Positions 53,689 to 59,050 of a DNA stretch of 59,050 bases are shown here, one piece after another. The notes under the pieces were generated by a model, which ran no database searches, was not told the origin of the DNA, and saw only the letters and a program-made list of their open reading frames with translations. Each line of letters begins with the position of its first letter. Position 1 is the stretch's first letter. The stretch spans positions 1 through 59,050 of the forward strand of contig CBDUXP010000022.1 in NCBI GenBank assembly GCA_965371225.1, read 5' to 3'. This DNA comes from CBDUXP01 sp965371225 [NCBI: uncultured bacterium] (GTDB taxonomy: Bacteria > Abyssobacteria > SURF-5 > CBDUXP01). Position numbers and translations under genes: made by a program.

Positions 53689-54543
53689 CTAGGCGGCGCC
53701 CCAGGCCTTGAAAACCAGCCGGGACATGTCCGCCACCAGATGGTTGAAGGGATGGTCATCCCCCGTATTGAAGTCGGGGGCACCGTGGACCTGCACCGCC
53801 AGGGCCCAGGACCGCGCGGGCGTCTCCACGATCCCCACGTCCACGCGCACGCCCGGCAGGCCGCCGCTCTTCGTGCCGCAGCGATGGGTCTCCTCTACCC
53901 CGAACTCCTCGGCATATTCGCTGCACGGCAGGTGCCGCGGAATCATCGAGCGCAGTTGTTGCCGCCGCAGCGTCCAGTACACCTCGTCGTCATGCGTCGG
54001 GGACCCGGTGCACCGGCGCCGGAAGACGGCTTCCAATAATGCCACGAAATCATCCGGCGATGAGGCGGCGAACGCGTCGGACTCCCACGAGTCAAAGTTG
54101 ATGTAGTCCTTGACTTGCGTGCAGGGCAATTCGAGCGGCAACGCCTGCACGGCCGCGTCGGCCTCTTGCGGTCCCCCAAGCGCGCGAATCACGGTGTTCG
54201 TGGCCACGTTGTCGCTGACCACGATCATCAGCCGCGCGTAATCGCGCAATGTCAGGCGGCAGCCGGGCGTAAACAGTTTCAGGACGCCGCTACCTTTCGT
54301 GTGGTGGGCCGCCGCGTACTCGACGCGCTCGTCCAGGGAGAGATGCCCCGCCGCGTCCCCCGCGTACAGCGCCGCGAGGAGGTACGCCTTGATGGCGCTG
54401 GCCGTGGGCATCGGCTCCGCGCTGTCCACCCGGATCGCCTCGCCACCGTCGAACGGCACCACCGCATACCCCACGCGCGCGTCCACCGGCGCCGCCCGCT
54501 CGGCCAACTGTCGGCGCAACCCCTCCGCATCCGCCTCCGGCAT
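53689..54543 (-). CDS. Class A beta-lactamase-like serine hydrolase
   Basis: A 284-residue serine hydrolase with the class A/penicillin-recognising fold. Motif SxxK is in PTASAIKAYLL (Ser about 49, Lys about 52), SDN in VVSDNVATN, and KSG in RCGTKSGGLPG. There is no N-terminal signal peptide from ATG 54543, so the protein seems cytoplasmic, unlike true beta-lactamases. A catalytic Glu of the omega loop is not obvious. It may be an esterase or peptidase. An in-frame start at 54561 adds only MCGRWV. It is encoded alone. Confidence 0.8.
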   Translation of the reverse strand: MPEADAEGLRRQLAERAAPVDARVGYAVVPFDGGEAIRVDSAEPMPTASAIKAYLLAALYAGDAAGHLSLDERVEYAAAHHTKGSGVLKLFTPGCRLTLRDYARLMIVVSDNVATNTVIRALGGPQEADAAVQALPLELPCTQVKDYINFDSWESDAFAASSPDDFVALLEAVFRRRCTGSPTHDDEVYWTLRRQQLRSMIPRHLPCSEYAEEFGVEETHRCGTKSGGLPGVRVDVGIVETPARSWALAVQVHGAPDFNTGDDHPFNHLVADMSRLVFKAWGAA

Positions 54544-54671
54544 TACCCACCTCCCGCACAAGCATATCGCGGGCGACCGGCGGCGTGCAGCGCTGGTCGG
54601 AGCCCGCGCCGGAGGCGTGGTACCATGCGCGCGCCGACGCCCCAGCGGCGCGGCGGCATCAGAGGCACCAC

Positions 54672-55823
54672 ATGGCCATCACGAAGATCGACGCCACGTA
54701 CATGGATATTCCCCTCCCGGCCGACTTCTTCCCCAGTTGGATTCCCGGCCGCACGCAGTCGCACAACCGGTGCGTCATCGTCGAGGTGCATGACGACTCC
54801 GGGCAGGTAGGGATCGGCGCGGGCGCGTGCTTCGAGAAAGCGCAAGGCGAGCTGATCAAGTATCTCGCGGTGGATACCGCCGGCCAATTTCTCATTGGGG
54901 CGGACCCGTTCGAGCTGGAGAAGCACGCTAAGCTCATCACCAACTTCGGCCTGATGCTGGGGGGCCGGCCGTGGCTGCTGGAAAACGCGCTGTGGGACTT
55001 GGCGGCCAAGATCGCCGGGCAACCACTGTATAAGCTGCTCGGCGGCGGCCGGGACAGCATCCCCGTCTATTGCAGTTTCGGCGAGAGCGTGCTCGTCAAG
55101 GATATTGACGCGCGCAAGGCGGCCATCGACGCCCGACGCGCGGAGGGGTTCCGCGCGTTCAAACTCCGCAGCCGGAGTTTCGACTACCGGGACGACGTGC
55201 GGTTGATGGAGGCCGTTCGCGACCACGTGGGCGACGACATCGATCTCATGATCGACTGCAACCAGGGCTGGAATCTCAGCCCCCTCGGGGCGGAGTGGAG
55301 CTACGACGACACGCGGGCGTTCTGCGATGCGGCGCAGGCGCTCGGGTTCCGGTGGGTGGAAGAGCCGCGCAACCGGTTCGATTTCGAGGGCCTGAGCCGG
55401 CTGTGCGCGGAGGTGGACATCACCATCGCGGGTGGCGAACTGAACCAGGGTCTCCACGAGTTCAAGGTGTTTCTCGACAACGATTGTTACGACAAGCTCC
55501 AGCCGGACGTGACGCTCGCCGGGGGCATCAGCATGGCGCGGAAGGTGGCGGTGCTGTGCGAGGCGCGGGGCAAAAGCTTCAGCCCGCACACGTGGACGAA
55601 TGGCGTGGGGCTGTTGCACAACCTGCACGTGGCCTGCGGCGTCGGCACGTGCGACATTCTCGAGTACCCGTTTGAAGAGCCCGGCTGGACGCCCGACGCG
55701 CGGGACGCGATGCTGGCGGATCCCCCGCGCCCAAGTGACGGTGTCCTGGCCGTGCCACAGGGGCCGGGCATCGGCGTCGAACTCGACCGCGACGTCATGG
55801 CCCAGTACGGCGAGAAATTGTAG
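54672..55823 (+). CDS. Mandelate racemase/enolase superfamily enzyme
   Basis: A 383-residue enolase-superfamily protein. The barrel shows AFKLRSRSF (a Lys-x-Arg variant near residue 165), metal ligands Asp in LMIDCNQGW, Glu in VEEPRNRF and Glu in IAGGELNQ, and His in SPHTWTNGVG. A His-dyad plus the Lys/Arg pair suggests the mandelate racemase or related acid-sugar dehydratase branch, but the exact group is not clear. ATG 54672 starts the conserved capping domain. A 107-residue gene follows 36 bp later. Substrate unknown. Confidence 0.87.
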   Translation: MAITKIDATYMDIPLPADFFPSWIPGRTQSHNRCVIVEVHDDSGQVGIGAGACFEKAQGELIKYLAVDTAGQFLIGADPFELEKHAKLITNFGLMLGGRPWLLENALWDLAAKIAGQPLYKLLGGGRDSIPVYCSFGESVLVKDIDARKAAIDARRAEGFRAFKLRSRSFDYRDDVRLMEAVRDHVGDDIDLMIDCNQGWNLSPLGAEWSYDDTRAFCDAAQALGFRWVEEPRNRFDFEGLSRLCAEVDITIAGGELNQGLHEFKVFLDNDCYDKLQPDVTLAGGISMARKVAVLCEARGKSFSPHTWTNGVGLLHNLHVACGVGTCDILEYPFEEPGWTPDARDAMLADPPRPSDGVLAVPQGPGIGVELDRDVMAQYGEKL

Positions 55824-55859
55824 GGCGACGCCTGCGCCGCTCGGAGGCCGCTCGCGCAT

Positions 55860-56183
55860 ATGCACCTGGACCTGTCCCCCCAACACGGCGTGTACCTGCA
55901 GCAGATCCTGGCGCGGGTGATTCCGCAATTGCGGGACACGCGGACCTTCGCGCCCATGCGCGCGTTCTTGACGGACCTCATGGGGCGGCTCGCCAAAGGG
56001 GAGCGTGCTTTCACCTTCGAGCGGAAGGACGCGCGGTTCTTGCGGCGCACGGTGCGCGCGGCGCGAACGCACATGGAGCAACAGGCCGCCACGCCCGCGG
56101 GCGGCATGATGCGGTCGCAGCTCACCATGTGCGAACCGCTGTTTGATCGGATTCTCGTACCGGAGCCGGAGCCCCAGCCCTAA
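55860..56183 (+). CDS. Hypothetical 107-residue protein
   Basis: Not recognised. The sequence is mostly helical and charged, with a LARVIPQLRDTRTFAPMRAF stretch and a Pro/Glu tail (EPEPEPQP). No signal peptide, membrane segment or Cys cluster is seen. GGAGG lies about 13 bp before ATG 55860. It is 36 bp downstream of the enolase-superfamily gene and may be cotranscribed with it. The gene call rests mostly on frame, spacing and codon character. Confidence 0.6.
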   Translation: MHLDLSPQHGVYLQQILARVIPQLRDTRTFAPMRAFLTDLMGRLAKGERAFTFERKDARFLRRTVRAARTHMEQQAATPAGGMMRSQLTMCEPLFDRILVPEPEPQP

Positions 56184-56257
56184 CAGGTCATGGCACCGCA
56201 GGCGTCGCTCCCGCTGCGCGGCGGCGTCTCCGGCCCACATACAATCTCCCGCTAGAC

Positions 56258-57139
56258 ATGTCCTCCACCACCATCGGGCTCGTGCTGCTGTCCGCCGCGA
56301 TCCACGCGAGCTGGAACTTCCTGACGAAGGCGAGCCGCGACCCGCAAGCATTCACGGCGGTGAAATGCGTATGGTACCTGGCCGCGCTGCTCCTCGCGCT
56401 GCCGTTCTTCTCGTTTCGGGAGATCCCCCCGTCGGTCTGGTGGCTGATCCTCGCCACGGGTGTCGTGCATGCAACGTACGCGTTCGCGCTCGCCGCGGCG
56501 TACAAGTCCGGGGACATCTCGCTCGTGTATCCCATCGCCCGCTCGGCGCCGGCGGTCATCCCGTTCTTCGCGGTTTGGCTCTTGGGCGAGCACCTCTCAC
56601 CGGGCGGCATCGCCGGGATCGCCGTGGCGGTCGTCGCCGTGTGGATCGTCAACACGGGCGGGCGGATCCGGTGGTCGGCGTTCATGGCCCCGGGTGCAGC
56701 ATTCGCCTATCTCACCCTGGGCACCGTCGTGGCGTACTCCCTGATCGACAAACGCGCCATGGCGGTCCTCGATGGGGCGGCGTGGACCGGCGCCGCGCCC
56801 CGGGCGTTGGGGTACATGGTCGTGGGCGAAGCCGTCGCCAGTCTGCTCTACCTGGGGATGATGCTTCCGCGCATCTCGCGGGAGAAACTGGGGGCCGCCT
56901 TCAGCGCCGAGAAGCTCCGGGCGGGACTAAGCACGGCGCTCGAAATCCTCAGCTACGCGATCATCCTGTACGTGTACCAAAGCGAACCGGTGAGCTACGT
57001 GGTCGCGGTGCGGCAGACGAGCGTCATCATAGCCGTCCTGCTCGGTACGCTGGTGTTGCGCGAGCCGTTCGGCCGGCCGCGGCTCATCGGCGCCGCGGGC
57101 CTGGTGCTCGCGGTGTTCCTCATCGCGCGCTACGCGTAA
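56258..57139 (+). CDS. DMT superfamily transporter (EamA)
   Basis: A 293-residue inner-membrane protein with about ten membrane segments in two EamA repeats. The first half ends with FAVWLLGEHLSPGGIAGIAVAVVAVWIVN. The second ends with SVIIAVLLGTLVLREPFGRPRLIGAAGLVLAVFLIARYA. The pattern LGE(H/L)...R...G is typical. It probably exports small metabolites, but the substrate cannot be told. It is encoded alone, convergent with the minus-strand genes to the right. Confidence 0.9.
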   Translation: MSSTTIGLVLLSAAIHASWNFLTKASRDPQAFTAVKCVWYLAALLLALPFFSFREIPPSVWWLILATGVVHATYAFALAAAYKSGDISLVYPIARSAPAVIPFFAVWLLGEHLSPGGIAGIAVAVVAVWIVNTGGRIRWSAFMAPGAAFAYLTLGTVVAYSLIDKRAMAVLDGAAWTGAAPRALGYMVVGEAVASLLYLGMMLPRISREKLGAAFSAEKLRAGLSTALEILSYAIILYVYQSEPVSYVVAVRQTSVIIAVLLGTLVLREPFGRPRLIGAAGLVLAVFLIARYA

Positions 57140-57207
57140 CGTTTACGCGCCGAGCAGATCGGCAAGCGCCGCCCGACCCGGCACCTCCGCTTTCGTCATC
57201 ACCACCG

Positions 57208-57618
57208 CTACTCGCCCGGGGGGGCCACGATCTCCTTTATGGCGGCGAGGTCGTGGAGCAGCCCTTCCCGGTACTGCTCGGCTTCCTGCCCCGGCGAGAG
57301 GCCCGGAATTTCCGCCAGGACGGTCACCATGCATCCCGCGTCGTAATGGTCCGTGACGCGCCACTGTTGCGTAATGCCGTTCGAGTACTGGTAGGCGATC
57401 GCCATGCCGGGCCCCACCTCCGTGACCGTGATCCGCAGGGCCGTCGCCGCGGGGCCGAGTTCGACGGCGTGGCCCGCCGCGCCCCGTTCGTCTACCACCA
57501 CGCGCACGGGGGGCAGCTCGGGGAAGCGTTCGGGCAGCCGGTCCAGGTCGGCGATCAGCGCGAAGGCGGCGACCGCGCACCCGGGCCGTTCGATCAGGAC
57601 ATCGTGACGGAAGCGCAC
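57208..57618 (-). CDS. SRPBCC/START-fold-like hypothetical protein
   Basis: A 136-residue protein. Its pattern fits an SRPBCC (polyketide cyclase/START-like) fold: an N-terminal strand FRHDVLIERP, a helix ADLDRLPERFPELP, then several strands ending in GITQQWRVTDHYDAGCMVTVLAEIPG and a long C-terminal helix. Such proteins bind hydrophobic ligands. The assignment is structural guesswork. It is the gene downstream of frdD, 72 bp away on the same strand. Confidence 0.65.
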   Translation of the reverse strand: MRFRHDVLIERPGCAVAAFALIADLDRLPERFPELPPVRVVVDERGAAGHAVELGPAATALRITVTEVGPGMAIAYQYSNGITQQWRVTDHYDAGCMVTVLAEIPGLSPGQEAEQYREGLLHDLAAIKEIVAPPGE

Positions 57619-57689
57619 ATCCGGTCACCTGCTGGGCACGCGGACGGGCGAAGCGCGACGCCGCGTTCGCCCGGCGGGTCCGGGCGCGT

Positions 57690-58040
57690 TCAGAATCGCC
57701 AGAGGACGATGGCGGCGATGAGCGTGCCGGCGATGGCGCTGCCGTAGCACCCGATGGTGATACCGGTGCGCGCGCTCCGGAGGCCAAGGTCGATGAGGGT
57801 GTAGCGGAACCGGTGGGCCCAGTGAAAGAGGGGGAGCGCGATCAGGCCGAACAGGCAGAGCCGGGTCAGCGGATGCGCCACGGCGCCGTGGATCCGTTCG
57901 TACGCAAAGGGGGCGTCCCCCGCCCAGCCAAGGGGGATCGCCAGTCCCGTGATGACGAGCAAGATGGGGATAAAGAAGGCCGCGACGACGCCGCCCGCGC
58001 CAAAGAGGGACCACCAGATGGGTTCGTTGGATTTGCTCAC
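57690..58040 (-). CDS. frdD: Fumarate reductase subunit D
   Basis: A 116-residue membrane anchor of quinol:fumarate reductase with three membrane segments (AAFFIPILLVITGLAIPLGW, LTRLCLFGLIALPLFHWAHRFRY, and the C-terminal GSAIAGTLIAAIVLW). The conserved FHWAHRFRYTLIDLGL contains the quinone/haem-region His. The start is GTG 58040, overlapping the frdC stop by 4 bases (GTGA). It belongs to the 4-subunit FrdABCD type, as in enteric bacteria. Confidence 0.93.
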   Translation of the reverse strand: MSKSNEPIWWSLFGAGGVVAAFFIPILLVITGLAIPLGWAGDAPFAYERIHGAVAHPLTRLCLFGLIALPLFHWAHRFRYTLIDLGLRSARTGITIGCYGSAIAGTLIAAIVLWRF

Positions 58041-58441
58041 ACCGCCACTCCCAACACGACCCAAGCCACCACGACCGACACGACGGCCCACGCGACGTAA
58101 TTGTTCGCGGCAATGATCGCGCGCGCCCGATCCCGGTCACCCACCAGCAGTACCAAAAAGTGCGGCGTCAGGATCTGCGGCGCGAGCTTGAGCCAGGTGA
58201 AGCTGTGGTAGGCGGCGAACGCCAGCGCAATCAGGTGGAGGCCGATGGACACGGGCGAATGGAGCGCCTGGAGCATGCCGGCATACGCGTCGGGCCCCTG
58301 CCCGAGCCGGTAGATGAACACGAGCAAGAAGACGCAATAGCCCGCCACGAAGACCGACGTCACCTCGCGGATCATGAACAGGACGTAAGGCCGGCGCTTC
58401 AGCCACCAGGTGTTCGGCACCGGCCGGTGATACGGCCTCAC
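58037..58441 (-). CDS. frdC: Fumarate reductase subunit C
   Basis: A 134-residue membrane anchor. It starts [29 protein letters not shown], which is close to the FrdC N-terminus, and has three membrane segments. The middle contains [20 protein letters not shown] with the conserved His. The start is GTG 58441, coupled to the frdB stop by a 4-base overlap; the longer upstream frame is antisense-like. Together with FrdD it carries electrons from menaquinol to FrdB. Confidence 0.93.
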   Translation of the reverse strand: MRPYHRPVPNTWWLKRRPYVLFMIREVTSVFVAGYCVFLLVFIYRLGQGPDAYAGMLQALHSPVSIGLHLIALAFAAYHSFTWLKLAPQILTPHFLVLLVGDRDRARAIIAANNYVAWAVVSVVVAWVVLGVAV

Positions 58442-59050
58442 GACGGTGTGCTCCGCCGGGGCAGCAATAGCTCCTTGAACCAGTCGAGGGTGCTCGCCGC
58501 CTTGGCGCTCTGGATCGCGCCGGCCGGGTCCACGTGCTTCGGACACACCTGGGTGCACTCGCCCACGAAGGTGCACTCCCAGATGCCCTCGTGGCTCGCG
58601 ATGACCTCTTGGCGCTGGTCGCGGCCCTGATCCCGGGAGTCCAGGTTGTAGCGTTGGGCGAGCGCGATGGCCGCGGGCCCGATGAACGTGTCGTCGAGGG
58701 AATAGACCGGGCAGGCCGCGTAACACAGCAGGCAGTTGATGCACATGGAATAGTGTCTGTACGCCTCGTGCTGGCCCGGGGTCTGGAGGTACTCGCCCTC
58801 GGCAATGGGCTTCTCCTGTCCTTCCTTTCGGATGATCCACGGCTTCACGGCCCGCAGCTTCTGCACGAAGTCGTCCATGACCACCACGAGGTCGCGCTCC
58901 ACGGGGAACCCGCTGAGCGGTTCGACGCGGATTTTGCCGGGATAGTAGTCCTTGAGGAACGCCGCGCAGGTGAGTTTCGGCACGCCGTTCACGACCATGC
59001 CGCAGCTTCCGCACACACCCATGCGGCAGGACCAGCGGTACGACAGGGTG
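58438..59050 (-). CDS. frdB: Fumarate reductase iron-sulfur subunit (5' end outside window)
   Basis: The visible 203 codons begin inside the protein at [17 protein letters not shown], the [2Fe-2S] motif, with a further Cys in KLTCAAF. The [4Fe-4S] site is [14 protein letters not shown] and the [3Fe-4S] site [17 protein letters not shown]. The gene transfers electrons to the flavoprotein FrdA, which presumably lies to the right. The N-terminus is cut by the window edge. It is coupled to frdC by a 4-base overlap. Confidence 0.97.
   Translation of the reverse strand, partial: TLSYRWSCRMGVCGSCGMVVNGVPKLTCAAFLKDYYPGKIRVEPLSGFPVERDLVVVMDDFVQKLRAVKPWIIRKEGQEKPIAEGEYLQTPGQHEAYRHYSMCINCLLCYAACPVYSLDDTFIGPAAIALAQRYNLDSRDQGRDQRQEVIASHEGIWECTFVGECTQVCPKHVDPAGAIQSAKAASTLDWFKELLLPRRSTPS

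Noticed and set aside
54543-56351. Long minus-strand frame opposite the enolase-superfamily gene
   Set aside because: It is antisense to a gene with clear catalytic motifs and has low-complexity Arg/His-rich sequence.

Overview
The window is G+C-rich chromosomal DNA (apart from its left end) from a Gram-negative bacterium. The envelope genes point that way: a SurA-type periplasmic chaperone, the lipid II flippase MurJ, an ApbE lipoprotein, FtsB and a FrdBCD fumarate reductase. I cannot place it in a lineage with confidence. Isoprenoids are made by the MEP route (dxs).

Left part, about 1-14942: an accessory island ending at a tRNA-Arg(CCT) gene (14943-15016, minus strand). It holds (i) a five-gene minus-strand operon of visibly lower G+C (418-7770): a large protein with a sigma-70 region-4 domain in its interior, a PLD-nuclease/superfamily 2 helicase fusion, a 66-residue protein, an SMC/DndD-like ATPase and a 167-residue protein. 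It looks like an undescribed anti-phage or DNA-processing system. (ii) A DUF2924 / large serine recombinase / HTH cassette (8181-10418). (iii) A secreted HExxH metallopeptidase with Sel1 repeats and a membrane protein (10746-13770). (iv) Two diverged tandem units of about 454 bp next to the tRNA, one carrying a frameshifted gene copy.

Right part, 15017-59050: mostly housekeeping and metabolic genes, tightly packed with many stop/start overlaps. On the plus strand are a membrane sulfatase-like protein, DAHP synthase, a quinone reductase, the chain xseA-xseB-dxs-mfd, and surA-eno-ftsB behind a near-consensus promoter. fabH and a DUF92 gene diverge from facing promoters. Minus-strand operons follow: an Mrp/ApbC ATPase; a phosphoesterase, methyltransferase, orphan FlhA cytoplasmic domain and dCMP deaminase; and a coupled operon of GDPD, DUF362, FAD oxidoreductase, methyltransferase and ApbE. 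murJ and a glutamine amidotransferase lead into a nitrogen-related section: a MenB/BadI-like enzyme, a glutamine-synthetase-like ligase, Fe-alcohol dehydrogenase, PuuD-like hydrolase and aldehyde dehydrogenase (probably gamma-glutamylation of an amine or amino alcohol), then a poly-gamma-glutamate-hydrolase-like protein and an Amt ammonium transporter. The window closes with a class A beta-lactamase-like protein, an enolase-superfamily enzyme, a DMT exporter and frdBCD, with frdB running off the right edge.

Most notable are the five-gene cassette and the free-standing FlhA cytoplasmic domain that has no export-gate membrane domain.
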